Assembly (NCBI GenBank): GCA_964464175.1
Contig: CAYXFD010000001.1
Coordinates: 248,001-312,000, forward strand
DNA length: 64,000 nt
Direction: 5' to 3'
Origin: CAYXFD01 sp964464175
GTDB taxonomy: Bacteria; Cloacimonadota; Cloacimonadia; Cloacimonadales; JAJBBL01
This document shows positions 33,646-43,089 of this stretch, one piece after another. Made by a program: the position numbers and the translations under genes. Position 1 is the stretch's first letter, and every line of letters starts with the position of its first letter. The notes beneath the pieces are model-generated. The model saw only the letters and a list, made by a program, of their open reading frames with translations. It ran no database searches and had not been told where the DNA came from.

Positions 33646-35001
33646 ATGAAAAAAATATTCGCGGAAGAGACAGTTCTCTTCGTTAGCTTGATCAAATGGT
33701 TCTTTTTGGCTGCTCTTGTTGGTATTATCGTTGGTATCTCAACATCACTTTTTCTCAAAGCATTGGAATGGGGCATCGGTGCAGGTATCCGGCAGCCGGG
33801 ATATTATTTGCTGCTCCCTCTTTCCTTATTTTTCAGCTCCTTACTGATAAAACTGTTATCCCCCGAAGCGGGGGGACATGGCACGGAAAAGGTGCTGGAA
33901 GCCATTCACAGACGTTCCGGTAAGATGAAATTGTCGGTCGTACCCGTTAAGTTGTTAGCAACTGTAATTACGATAGCAACAGGCGGTTCTGCCGGCAAAG
34001 AGGGTCCGGCAGCTCAGATAGGTTCATCACTCTCCTCCTTCTTTGCTGATCTTCTCCGCTTTAATGACAGAGAAAGAAAAAAGCTCGTAATTTGCGGGAT
34101 CAGTGCAGGATTCTCCTCGGTCTTCGGAACTCCGATTGCCGGGGCAATTTTCGGACTGGAGGTATTAGTTGCCGGGATAATTGTACATGAAGATCTTTTC
34201 CCCTCTTTTGTTGCCGGTGTCATCTCCTTTCAGGTGGCAAGATTTCTTGGGATTACCTACTATTACAATCATATACCGATCTCTCTTGTTTTTGACCATT
34301 ATCTTTTCTTAATAGTGCTTGGGGCGGGGATTTTTTTCGGTCTATGTTCACTCTACTTTATCGAGATCCTTCATTTCATGAAGAAGTTATCCGAAAAAAT
34401 AAAGATCTGGGAACCCTTTAAAGGGCTTATCGGCGGTGTTTTGATTGTCGGTCTCGTCTATCTCTTCTCAACAAGATACTTAGGCTTAGGCACGGAAACA
34501 ATAGAAGAAAACCTCAGAGGCGGCAGTATTGTCTGGTACGCTTTTCTGCTGAAAGGACTCTTCACGGCAGTGACCCTTAGTTTCGGAGGCAGCGGTGGTG
34601 TCATTACCCCGATTTTCTTTATCGGTACTGCTGCCGGAGCAGCCTTTGCCCAATTCTTCAATCTCGATATCTCGACTTTTTCTGCCATAGGGTTAGTTGC
34701 CCTGTTAGCTGGTACTACTAATGCCCCGATCGCTTCCAGTATAATGGCTGTCGAACTCTTCGGATCGAATATTGCCCCTTATGCGGCTCTCGCCTGTATT
34801 ATTAGTTTTCTGATGACCGGACACCGCTCCGTCTATCCTTCCCAAATACTGGGAATCAGGAAATCCATGTCCCTGAATGTTGATATCGGAATGGATATGG
34901 AAAAAATCAAAGCTACGGTAGAATCAAGGGATAGAAGTGTCTGGGGACTCATCTTGAAAACATTAGACCGTTTCCGGCGAAACGGAAATAATAGCCACTG
35001 A
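33646..35001 (+). CDS. ClC family chloride channel/transporter
   Basis: 451 residues with about ten hydrophobic segments, the ClC fold. Selectivity regions are visible: the first as GGHGTEKV near residue 77, GKEGPAAQIG near 116 with the gating glutamate, GTPIAGAIFGLE near 162 and GGSGGVITPIFF near 308. In ClC antiporters a second, proton-side glutamate is needed; I could not place it with confidence, so channel or exchanger is open. There are no CBS domains at the C-terminus. The start is ATG 33646 with AGGA upstream; an in-frame GTG one codon earlier is less likely. Confidence 0.93.
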   Translation: MKKIFAEETVLFVSLIKWFFLAALVGIIVGISTSLFLKALEWGIGAGIRQPGYYLLLPLSLFFSSLLIKLLSPEAGGHGTEKVLEAIHRRSGKMKLSVVPVKLLATVITIATGGSAGKEGPAAQIGSSLSSFFADLLRFNDRERKKLVICGISAGFSSVFGTPIAGAIFGLEVLVAGIIVHEDLFPSFVAGVISFQVARFLGITYYYNHIPISLVFDHYLFLIVLGAGIFFGLCSLYFIEILHFMKKLSEKIKIWEPFKGLIGGVLIVGLVYLFSTRYLGLGTETIEENLRGGSIVWYAFLLKGLFTAVTLSFGGSGGVITPIFFIGTAAGAAFAQFFNLDISTFSAIGLVALLAGTTNAPIASSIMAVELFGSNIAPYAALACIISFLMTGHRSVYPSQILGIRKSMSLNVDIGMDMEKIKATVESRDRSVWGLILKTLDRFRRNGNNSH

Positions 35002-35023
35002 GATCAATAGCTGAGCGGTTAGA

Positions 35024-35443
35024 TCAATCAAAGAAATTTCCCTCCAGTATCTGAGTAACTGACCGCTTTGTTTTAAGATCACGGTGATGACGATAGATAC
35101 GGAGGCATTGACTCTCAATTGCCTGACCCTTTCGTAATAAATGCTGGATCCAGATCTGGAGATTCAGGCGGGTCTTCTTGTCTAATTTATTTACCTCTGC
35201 CAGCCAGTCACTCTCGTTGTTACGCCGGTGACTATATATCCAGCCTCTCTCTATCAGATCTCCAATTATGGTTTTTGTTGCCTCTCCTTCTTTCTCATTG
35301 GTATCATTGTATTTGGCATAGATAATCTGCATCTGCTCAATAGTATAACCAAATAACTCCGGAGACAGGGCTATCGTTCGTACAGGATGGTTTTCGATAG
35401 CAATTATTTCCCCCTGAGGACTGACCCAGTATTCCGCCTTCAT
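35024..35443 (-). CDS. Hypothetical protein
   Basis: 139 residues, soluble, no signal peptide. It begins MKAEYWVSPQGEIIAIENHP and has a central helical region (LFGYTIEQMQIIYAKY) and a basic, His-rich C-terminal part (IYRHHRDLKTKRSV). I recognise no family. A weakly spaced AGGAGG sits before the ATG. It converges with the ClC gene 22 bp away. Coding is supported by the ribosome site and reasonable composition only. Confidence 0.6.
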   Translation of the reverse strand: MKAEYWVSPQGEIIAIENHPVRTIALSPELFGYTIEQMQIIYAKYNDTNEKEGEATKTIIGDLIERGWIYSHRRNNESDWLAEVNKLDKKTRLNLQIWIQHLLRKGQAIESQCLRIYRHHRDLKTKRSVTQILEGNFFD

Positions 35444-36094
35444 AAAAAACCTCCTGCCTCGTATCTCTTTATAAACTTGATATTCAACTTAAATTATTCT
35501 CCCGGTCAAGTCAAATTTTGTTTCCGGAAGAAACCCGAAAAAAACAGTCCGGTGTTCCTTTTTGCCTAAAAAGAAAGAGAGAGTTTTTCCACAAATCTAT
35601 CCCTGCCTTAACAGAGAGGAATTCCACAGTCGGATGAAGCTGCCGGTGGAAATACTCTCGATATAACTAAGGTTCATCACCGGGTATTTCTCCTCTTTAA
35701 AACTACTTCTAAGAGAGGGTAAAGAAATTTAAACTCAGTGTGTTTAGACGCTTCCGCCAGAGCTGTCAGGAGAGGTTTAAGCCTCCAGAAGCCTGGGAAT
35801 ATAAGCCTGTTATAGATGAGCAGCATGGTTAAGAGGAGAGACGTATAGAATAGCTTTCGGAACGCTTCTTTCCACTGCCTTCAGCAAGTTGCTGTCCGGC
35901 AAAGGAATAGACGGTTAGACTCCGGTAGCTAAAGACAGAAAGACAGATTTGAAGTTAGATCAGGAATAATCCAGGCAAAGAGATTTAGCATTTATGCTTC
36001 CGATAACTTGATAAAAGGCAACAAGCAGAAAGAACTTGACAGGGGAATGGTATTAGGTATTTAGGTAATTAGTTAAATAAGTGTGGTGTATGAG
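35444..36094. other. Long non-coding stretch upstream of the sdpR operon
   Basis: About 650 bp in which no frame gives a convincing gene. The hexamer AAGCCT occurs three times within about 40 bp near 35780-35820, and a CCAG/CTGG mini-hairpin lies among them. The right end holds the candidate promoter for the SdpR-like gene. It could be a decayed gene; no family could be recognised. Confidence 0.4.
36036..36063 (+). promoter_or_regulatory. Candidate promoter of the sdpR-sdpI operon
   Basis: TTGACA (36036-36041), 16-bp spacer, TATTTA (36058-36063). The -35 is perfect, the -10 moderate. It sits about 32 bp before ATG 36095. SdpR-type repressors act on their own promoter, so an operator is expected here but is not obvious. 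Confidence 0.45.
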
Positions 36095-36385
36095 ATGAAT
36101 AATGATAGTGTTTTTAAGGCATTAGCTGACCAGAACAGGCGAAAGATAATCAGGCTTCTGCGGAAGCATAATGAAATGACTGCGGGGGAGATTTCCAAGA
36201 AGTTTAACATATCGAAGCCGGCCATAAGTGAACATCTGAAGATCTTGAAGAATGCCGGTTTGCTCTTCTCTGTAAAGAAGGGGCAATTTGTAGAGTATTC
36301 GTTAAATTCCAGTATTTTCGAAGAGTTGCTGGAGTTTTTTATTGCTTTTTTACAGGACAAGAAAGAAGGAGATTCCGATGGATAG
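36095..36385 (+). CDS. sdpR: ArsR-family autorepressor, SdpR-like
   Basis: 96 residues, a winged-helix ArsR protein: VFKALADQNRRKIIRLLRKH, then EISKKFNISKPAISEHLKILKNAGLL and the wing SVKKGQFVEYSLN. There are no metal-binding cysteines. The start and the following SdpI-type gene point to the SdpR subgroup, in which the repressor is relieved by the membrane immunity protein SdpI. ATG 36095 is chosen over an upstream in-frame GTG because the ADQNRRKI alignment begins there, though no strong ribosome site is seen. It overlaps the next gene by 8 bp. Confidence 0.85.
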   Translation: MNNDSVFKALADQNRRKIIRLLRKHNEMTAGEISKKFNISKPAISEHLKILKNAGLLFSVKKGQFVEYSLNSSIFEELLEFFIAFLQDKKEGDSDG

Positions 36386-37061
36386 GTTAAAGAGATTCAA
36401 GTGGTCGCTACTTATGGTGGTTATTCATCTGATATTAGTATTGTATTTCAGCACTTTATTAGGGAGTGATGATCTAATACCCCGGCAATGGAATCACCGG
36501 GGGGAGATAGGGAGTTATTCGGGTCGTGATTTCGGGCTCTGGTTTTTATGGGGTATGAATTTATTCTTAGTAGCCGCTTTTCTGGTTTTTCCTTCTTACT
36601 CGGTCAGGTATCGCAGCAGCAGACAGAGATTTGACCGGATATTACCTCAATTAACCTTAACGATGAGCTTCTTTCTTTTGATGATCCACCTTTATTCATT
36701 ATTGTGGGCAGTTGATTATCAAGCCGTGAAGAGCGAGAATTTTATCTTTGTGTTGATAGGTCTTTTGTTCATATTTTTAGGTAATATTCTGCCCAAGATC
36801 CCCTCGAATTTTTTTGCCGGAGTACGAACTCCCTGGACTTTATCATCGGAAAAGAACTGGTATAAGACTCACAGACTGAGCGGTTATGTTTTTGTAATAG
36901 GCGGGGTATTAATGATGATACGGGGGTTTATCGAGTTTGGGTTAGTAATTAAGGTAATTCACACTGTTATTGTTTTGGGTTTTGTAGGCCTGTATCCGGT
37001 TCTCTATTCCTACATTATATTTCTGAGGGAGAGAAAGGATAAGGAGGGGGAGGAAAAATGA
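36378..37061 (+). CDS. sdpI: SdpI-family membrane protein
   Basis: 227 residues with about six membrane helices. A DUF1648-like N-terminal part (IPRQWNHRGEIGSYSGRDFG) is followed by the SdpI signature LGNILPKIPSNFFAGVRTPWTLSSEKNWYKTHRLSGY. In Bacillus, SdpI confers immunity to the SdpC toxin and sequesters SdpR; no SdpC-like toxin is visible here. ATG 36378 has AAGGAG seven bases upstream, and the frame overlaps sdpR. The downstream hydrolase overlaps by 4 bp, so three genes form one operon. Confidence 0.88.
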   Translation: MDRLKRFKWSLLMVVIHLILVLYFSTLLGSDDLIPRQWNHRGEIGSYSGRDFGLWFLWGMNLFLVAAFLVFPSYSVRYRSSRQRFDRILPQLTLTMSFFLLMIHLYSLLWAVDYQAVKSENFIFVLIGLLFIFLGNILPKIPSNFFAGVRTPWTLSSEKNWYKTHRLSGYVFVIGGVLMMIRGFIEFGLVIKVIHTVIVLGFVGLYPVLYSYIIFLRERKDKEGEEK

Positions 37062-38347
37062 AAGGATTTGTAACTACCATTGTGTTAAGCGCAGCGTTAA
37101 TTCTTTTCTCGAGTTTATCTGCTGATCGGAGTAAGTTTTACGGGTATTGGATAGGAACGATCCGGGTAATGGAAAATGAAATTGAGATCCGGGTCGGGAT
37201 ATCGAAAAGCGGAGGAATACTGTCCGGAACCATTGAGATCCCAGAGCAGTTACCTCAGGAGTTAACCCTGACAGGCTTGGAGATAGCTTATCCCGAGATC
37301 TCCTTTTCTCTGGAGGTAGGGGCACCGGCTCATTTTAAAGGAAGCATGAAAGAAGGTTATATTAGCGGCACATTTTCTCAAGCTGGTGTTAATGGTCTGT
37401 TTCATTTAGTTCAGGGAGAGAGAAAAAACAAAAGTGAGTTACAGGTAGAGAAGCTGCCTCTGGAGGGAGAAGTCGAACTCTTGCTGGAAACAGGAGCAGG
37501 AGAGCTTTCCGGCAGTCTTGTACTTCCCATTCGGGAAGAGAATTATCCGTTAGTGATCATTATAGCGGGGTCCGGACCGACTGATCGTGACGGCAATAAT
37601 CCCTTGATAGCCGGGAAGGGATATGTTTATCGGCAGATAGCGGAAGAACTGAGAGAGGCAGGAATAGCTTCTTTAAGGTATGATAAGAGAGGAGTGGGGA
37701 AAAGTGTTCAGGCAATGATCAAAGAAGAGGATTTACGAATAGCTCATCTGGCAGAGGATGTTGCTGCCTGGATAAAGCTGATGAAGAATGATTCCCGGTT
37801 CGATAAGATCGTGCTGTTAGGTCACAGCCAGGGTTCATTGTTAGCCATTCTTGCTGCACAAGAGGAGAGGGTGGACGGTTTGATCTCAGCAGCAGGAGCA
37901 GGGCGTAATATGGCAGATCTCTTATTGGAGCAGTTTTCCCGGCAACCGGAACCATACCGGTCAGAAGCAGAGAACATTATCAGAGCTTTGCAGCGGGAAG
38001 AGAGAATTGAGCAGGTCAGTGAAGAGTTATCGGTTCTTTTCCGTCCTTCACTGCAATCCTTTTTACAGTCAGCTTTCAGATATGATCCTGCTGTGGAGAT
38101 AGGGAATTTAGATATCCCACTGCTCATAATCCAGGGGACTACCGATTTACAGGTAGCAGTCGAGGATGCTGATAGGCTGGGGAAAGGTAACGAAAAAGCA
38201 GAAGTGCTGATCATAGAAGGGATGAATCATATGTTTCGCACTGCTCCGGACGAGCTGAGAGCTAATTTCAGTACTTACGGTGATCCTGAGCTGCCGTTAG
38301 CAACAGGTTTTATTGCTGGAGTAATCAGATTTATCAGCGAGCTATAG
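37058..38347 (+). CDS. Exported alpha/beta hydrolase
   Basis: 429 residues. A signal peptide is likely (VTTIVLSAALILFSSLSAD). Residues about 24-125 form a beta-rich domain of unknown role seen before similar hydrolases. The alpha/beta-hydrolase core starts near 150 (VIIIAGSGPTDRDGNNPL), with LRYDKRGVGKS, nucleophile Ser in LLGHSQGSLLA (about 266), acid Asp in GTTDLQVAVED and His in EGMNHMF. It resembles S9-like serine esterases/peptidases of Bacteroidota. It overlaps sdpI through ATGA, indicating translational coupling. The substrate is unknown. Confidence 0.88.
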   Translation: MKGFVTTIVLSAALILFSSLSADRSKFYGYWIGTIRVMENEIEIRVGISKSGGILSGTIEIPEQLPQELTLTGLEIAYPEISFSLEVGAPAHFKGSMKEGYISGTFSQAGVNGLFHLVQGERKNKSELQVEKLPLEGEVELLLETGAGELSGSLVLPIREENYPLVIIIAGSGPTDRDGNNPLIAGKGYVYRQIAEELREAGIASLRYDKRGVGKSVQAMIKEEDLRIAHLAEDVAAWIKLMKNDSRFDKIVLLGHSQGSLLAILAAQEERVDGLISAAGAGRNMADLLLEQFSRQPEPYRSEAENIIRALQREERIEQVSEELSVLFRPSLQSFLQSAFRYDPAVEIGNLDIPLLIIQGTTDLQVAVEDADRLGKGNEKAEVLIIEGMNHMFRTAPDELRANFSTYGDPELPLATGFIAGVIRFISEL

Positions 38348-38420
38348 AGAACCGACAGAGGGAGAATGATTTAAGGGTACTTTGGGATTTAAACAGCCAG
38401 CAGATCCGGCGGGTAATACC

Positions 38421-39335
38421 TTATTGCCCGGAGTATAAAGATTCAGCCCGTAGGATGCCACCCCAAACTCCGGCTCTGTTCTTTAAGCTGGCTTGTTCAA
38501 TTTTGAGATTATTTATTTGATAGTTGTTTAGGTATTGAGTTATGCAGGGTATTAGCTGGGAAAGTGAGAAGGATTTGCATTCAGTGAGTCCGCCGCCGAT
38601 GATCACTAACCGGGGATCTAAAAGTGTAACAGCATTGGCGATAGCAAACCCGAGTTTATCATAGGCTTGATTTATAATACTTCTGATTCGTTCATCGGAA
38701 TTTTGCAGCGAGAGAAGGTCTTCCATCTCGAACGGTTCGGGGAGTAATCGGGCAGCCTGCTTTTTAATCGCAGATACCGAAGAGTACATTTCCAAACATC
38801 CGTATTTTCCGCAGCCGCATCTTCTTCCTTTATTTCGGATTATTGTGTGTCCTATCTCCATTGCGGAGTAGGAATCACCGTGATAGATTCTGTCATTTAA
38901 TACAAAACCGCTGCCAATACCGGTGCCGATAGTGATTCCGAGACAAGAGTCACTATTGCTGCCTCGGGTTTTTGCCTCACCGTAAGCCATAAGATTGGCA
39001 TCATTTTCTATGAATACAGGAACAGAAAAAGCCTTTTCCAGAATTTTGCAGGGTTTCGCACTAGTCCAGTCTTTCAAATTAGGAGAATTATATAAGACCT
39101 CACCTTTTCTGACATCGATATAACCGGGACTGCCGAGGGCAATTGCCCTTAAGATTTCATCTTTCTGCAAGCGGTTTTTAATATCGTGAATTGCGGCAGT
39201 GAGGAGCTTGAAAACCTCTTCCTTTCCCTGATTATGGTGGAGTTTTCTCTCGAAGAAGAGAAGACCAGATTTATTATTTCCGTATCCGTATTTTAGGGCT
39301 GTACCCCCTAAGTCCAAGCCGGCATAGCAATTCAT
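38421..39335 (-). CDS. ROK family sugar kinase
   Basis: 304 residues. The actin-like ATPase fold of ROK proteins is clear: phosphate-1 motif GLDLGGTALKYG, IALGSPGYID, catalytic Asp in FIENDANLMAYGE, ITIGTGIGSGFVL and the zinc motif GRRCGCGKYGCLEMYSS with the preceding EIGH. There is no DNA-binding domain, so it is an enzyme such as glucokinase or N-acetylmannosamine kinase; the sugar cannot be decided. It starts 48 bp after the large hybrid kinase on the same strand. Confidence 0.92.
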   Translation of the reverse strand: MNCYAGLDLGGTALKYGYGNNKSGLLFFERKLHHNQGKEEVFKLLTAAIHDIKNRLQKDEILRAIALGSPGYIDVRKGEVLYNSPNLKDWTSAKPCKILEKAFSVPVFIENDANLMAYGEAKTRGSNSDSCLGITIGTGIGSGFVLNDRIYHGDSYSAMEIGHTIIRNKGRRCGCGKYGCLEMYSSVSAIKKQAARLLPEPFEMEDLLSLQNSDERIRSIINQAYDKLGFAIANAVTLLDPRLVIIGGGLTECKSFSLSQLIPCITQYLNNYQINNLKIEQASLKNRAGVWGGILRAESLYSGQ

Positions 39336-39383
39336 CTATTCTCACTTTCAGGTGTTAAATCGTCAGGGTTTTAATAAAAAATG

Positions 39384-42300
39384 TTACTCAGAAATATCCT
39401 TCAGAACTTTCTGGATAAGTTCGATAAACTCTTCTAAATGATAAGGTTTTTCGACTTTATCATAAAAACCGTACTTATTCGGTTCTGCCATAACGGGGTT
39501 ATCTAAATAACCGCTGGAAGCCAGGGCTACAATATCTGGATATTTTTCCCGGAGGAGCTGTAAGGTTTCCAGACCGCCCAATTCGCCGGGTACTGTCAGG
39601 TCAAAGATCACCAGATCAAAAGGTTTGCCTCTCAAATATTCTTCTTCATAGATCAGCAATGCTTTGGAACCACTTGAGCAGAGCATTACTGTACAGCCAA
39701 TATCTTCCAGGGTCTCTTTTATCGTATCAGTGACGATCGGATCATCATCCATAATGAGGATCTTGGCATCGGTATGAGCAGTTGTTTCGTTTTGAGTCTC
39801 ATCCATAGTACGTTTACCTGAAGCAGGTAAGTAAACCTCGAAGGTAGTTCCTACCTCCGAAACAGAAGACACATCAATACAGCCGTTGTGTTTGTCGATT
39901 ATGGAATAGGCTATTGCCAGCCCCAAACCGCTTCCCTGATGTTTTGTAGTGAAGAAGGGATCAAAGATCTTTTCCAGACAGTCTTTGGGGATTCCAGCCC
40001 CTTCATCGGCAATAGTGATCTTGACATAGTTTGAAGTTCTGCCAGTCCAGACAGGTGCCGAAGAACTGGGAATGTTTTCTCCCTTGATGGTAATAGTGCC
40101 GCCATCAGGCATAGCCTGAACAGAATTTATCATAAGATTGCTAAAGACCTGTTGAATCTGAGTTCTATCAATATCACAGAGCCAGAGATCGTGTTCCAGC
40201 TTCAGTTGATAACGTGTCTTAGAACCGTTGACAGCAAACTGAGCCGTCTCTTCAAGCAGTTCCTTAACAGACATAGTCTTTCTGTCGGGAGTAGAACGAC
40301 GTGAAAAGGTAATTAATTTGTCAGTCAATCCGGTCGCTTTTTCATAAATTCCCAGGGCACGGGATAAATATTGTGAAACTTTTTCCTGAGAATTATGAAA
40401 GACCATAGCCATCTCGATGTAACCGAACAAACTGCTGAGGAGATTGTTGAAATCATAAGCAACACCGGCTGCAAGGGTTCCTAATGATTCTAATTTCCTT
40501 GATTTTATGACCTTCTCTTCTATTCTTCTTTTAGTTGTCACATCCCGTAAGAGGATGATATCACCCAAAATAGTGTTCTCTTCGTTGAGGATTGGGGCTC
40601 CGACAATTTCAGCCACCCGCTTTTCCTGATCTTTGGCTAAGATGACCGGCTTATCATCAACTCCAAGTATAGTATTAGTTCCGATAGATTGAAGCAGTGG
40701 TTTTTCCAGAGGTCTATTCGTCTTTTCATCGATCAGAACAAGTATCTTTTCCAGATCTTTTCCCTTTGCTTCTTCCCAAGCCCAACCGGTTAACTCCTGA
40801 GCTACCTTGTTCATAAAACTAACCTTACCTTTTGTGTCGGTAGCGATTAACCCTTCGCCAATACTTTCCAGGGTAGAATAAAGCCTGTCTTTTGTGTCTT
40901 GCAGCGACAGCTCTCTCTGTTTGAATTCGGTTACATCAGTGAGTATCGTAAACTTTGCTTTTTTCCCATTTTTCCAGTCGATGAGATTTTCTGTGATCAG
41001 GTAATGACGGTTATTCTCCAGTTCATGATAATCCAGCTTAATCGGTGTTCCATTGGGCTGAGGAGTATTTTTGATACCAAAGGATAAGACAGGGTCTCTG
41101 TTTTCGGCTAATTCCTGCAAACACTTTCTTCCGGAAACCCCTTGTTGTATCAGCTTTTCAGTAAACTTATTGATCAGTAATACTTCTCCCGTATCAAGAT
41201 CAGAAACATAGAGTATCTCGTTGATAATATCAAAGAGGGAAAGAATTGTATCTTTCTCTGATTCCAGGCTTCTGGCAGCTTCCTTATAAGGGGTGATCTC
41301 GAGATCAACTGTATAAAACTCCGGAATGCCCGATATATTTTCCATTCTGATGTGAACGGACAAAACATCGTGGGCAGAGCCTTCCTGATTACAGTGAATA
41401 GTCTCTTCTGCGGGCATTGAGGAGCCTGCGGTGAGGTGTTCCGTAAATTTCCGGACAAAAGTGTCTTTCTCTTCAGGCTTTATGATCAGATCTTCTATCT
41501 TTCTTCCAAGCGCTTTATCTTTGGAATAGCCGTATAACAGTTCACAGGCTTCATTCCAGAAAATGACCTTTCTTTCCTGGTCGTAACCGATTATCGGGAT
41601 TTCAGGTACTATTTCGAAAAGTGTCCTGAATCTCTTTTCATTTTCCTGAACCAATTGTTCTCTCTTCTTCCGGGAAGAAACCTCCGATAGAGTATATCTG
41701 TAAAGAATCCAGGCGGTCATTGTGATCAATACGATTATTATCAGCCAGATTATAAAAACAAGGACATTAAACGAGGTAAAAAATCCCGTTGTCACGGTCG
41801 GTGAAACAAAAAGCTGCCAGTCTTGACCGGAAAAGGAGTACTCTTCTACGATCAACGGAACGTTTAGATTTTCCGGAAGCCAATTCTTCCTGAAATCAGG
41901 AAATATCTTATTCCCATTAACAGTGAGAATCCTGCTTAAATCTTCAGCCTGATATTCCTGCCTAATTGCCAGCAGGACTCTGGTGAGATCAATTTCCAAT
42001 AAAAGCAAACCGGTAATCTCTGGCTCTCCGCTTGCTGAAGATTTAGAGAGGACCGAATACATAATGGTTTCAATATGATGATTGTTCTCATTATAGTAGG
42101 GTGCCCTGAGGAATGGGTTTATTCCCTGGGTGAGATAATCTTTGATAGCTTGTTTCTGGTTTGCAGGATAGTCATCAACTTGATTCTTCTCTCTTTCAAC
42201 GGGAATTGTTTGCTGAACCCTGAAATCAGAATCGAGATATCTTATCGATAACAACGCATCATGCCTTAAATACAAGGCTTCACCCAGAATTTTGAATTCC

Positions 42301-42587
42301 CTGTCAAGAGAGGTATTTGCTGTATGAGTGAGCAAGTCACTGAGCAGCAGGAGCTGGTGTTCATACAGCTCAATTTCACTTTGCAGTTTTTCCCCGAAGA
42401 GTGCAGCTTCATAGGAAAGAGTTTCAGTTAGCTTCTTCTTCTGATTCTGTGAGACACTCAATGACATATAAATATAGGAAAAAATCAGAATAATCAGGAG
42501 TGATATTATCAGAATGAAGGCATAGTAATCGTGCTTATAAAGTAAGCCGATGGAATCTTTCTTACCAAACTCTTTTTTACCAGTCAT
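39384..42587 (-). CDS. Hybrid sensor kinase lacking the phosphoacceptor histidine
   Basis: 1067 residues. Two membrane helices (about 17-42 and 275-300) bracket an extracytoplasmic sensor. Three PAS domains follow (about 315-430, 440-550, 560-685), then a HisKA/HATPase pair and a C-terminal receiver (about 940-1063). The H-box reads SLGTLAAGVAYDFNNLL: the invariant His is Tyr711 (TAT codon at 40455-40457). The ATPase boxes look intact (NLMINSVQAMPDGG, DEGAGIP, GSGLGLAIAYSII), and the receiver keeps its Asp in VIFDLTVPG and a Lys in VEKPY. It therefore cannot autophosphorylate in the normal way and may act as a pseudokinase, a phosphatase or an acceptor for another kinase. AAGGA precedes the ATG. 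Confidence 0.92.
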   Translation of the reverse strand: MTGKKEFGKKDSIGLLYKHDYYAFILIISLLIILIFSYIYMSLSVSQNQKKKLTETLSYEAALFGEKLQSEIELYEHQLLLLSDLLTHTANTSLDREFKILGEALYLRHDALLSIRYLDSDFRVQQTIPVEREKNQVDDYPANQKQAIKDYLTQGINPFLRAPYYNENNHHIETIMYSVLSKSSASGEPEITGLLLLEIDLTRVLLAIRQEYQAEDLSRILTVNGNKIFPDFRKNWLPENLNVPLIVEEYSFSGQDWQLFVSPTVTTGFFTSFNVLVFIIWLIIIVLITMTAWILYRYTLSEVSSRKKREQLVQENEKRFRTLFEIVPEIPIIGYDQERKVIFWNEACELLYGYSKDKALGRKIEDLIIKPEEKDTFVRKFTEHLTAGSSMPAEETIHCNQEGSAHDVLSVHIRMENISGIPEFYTVDLEITPYKEAARSLESEKDTILSLFDIINEILYVSDLDTGEVLLINKFTEKLIQQGVSGRKCLQELAENRDPVLSFGIKNTPQPNGTPIKLDYHELENNRHYLITENLIDWKNGKKAKFTILTDVTEFKQRELSLQDTKDRLYSTLESIGEGLIATDTKGKVSFMNKVAQELTGWAWEEAKGKDLEKILVLIDEKTNRPLEKPLLQSIGTNTILGVDDKPVILAKDQEKRVAEIVGAPILNEENTILGDIILLRDVTTKRRIEEKVIKSRKLESLGTLAAGVAYDFNNLLSSLFGYIEMAMVFHNSQEKVSQYLSRALGIYEKATGLTDKLITFSRRSTPDRKTMSVKELLEETAQFAVNGSKTRYQLKLEHDLWLCDIDRTQIQQVFSNLMINSVQAMPDGGTITIKGENIPSSSAPVWTGRTSNYVKITIADEGAGIPKDCLEKIFDPFFTTKHQGSGLGLAIAYSIIDKHNGCIDVSSVSEVGTTFEVYLPASGKRTMDETQNETTAHTDAKILIMDDDPIVTDTIKETLEDIGCTVMLCSSGSKALLIYEEEYLRGKPFDLVIFDLTVPGELGGLETLQLLREKYPDIVALASSGYLDNPVMAEPNKYGFYDKVEKPYHLEEFIELIQKVLKDISE

Positions 42588-43089
42588 AAGAAATCCTTGT
42601 TTTCATCTTCATTAATACAGTGACAGCTTTAAGGGAATAATCCGAAGAGTAATCAGCACAAGAATGATTTGAGTAGTGTGAATCCATCATGGCAACAGCC
42701 CGATAGATATGCAGAGGGTGGGTTGGAAGGTTATCGCTATGCTGTTAAAACAGGCCGTATAATCTTCTTGATAGAAAAACCCTATAAGATAAGTATCTCT
42801 TTTCATCGTCTTGATCTTTGCTCCGTATTCCTCATTATTAAGGTAGTCATAAGACCAGAGTCAAAGATAATAATTGATAAATAAAAGGCAACTTATATTT
42901 TTCCGTTTCACTGGAGAGAGATTTAGAAACGACCAATTTTTTAAGTATCCACAGCGGGTTAGAATGCTAAATGAGACTAATACTGAAGCATTGTTCAACA
43001 AGCAGATTCTCAAGAACTGCCGCAAAAGTTCTCAATTTTCTTGACAGTAAGGTGAGTATAAGTGACTTGACAGAGCTAAGGAAATGAAT
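42588..43089. other. Non-coding stretch between the hybrid kinase and lepB
   Basis: About 500 bp of divergent intergenic DNA. Two TTGACA hexamers at 43041-43046 and 43067-43072 point toward lepB; neither has a good -10 at the right distance. A 71-codon frame at 42669-42884 has no ribosome site and unnatural composition. I see no stable RNA structure. Confidence 0.4.

Noticed and set aside
42669..42884. 71-codon plus-strand frame upstream of lepB
   Set aside because: No ribosome site and no hydrophobic or domain pattern; lies in divergent intergenic DNA.
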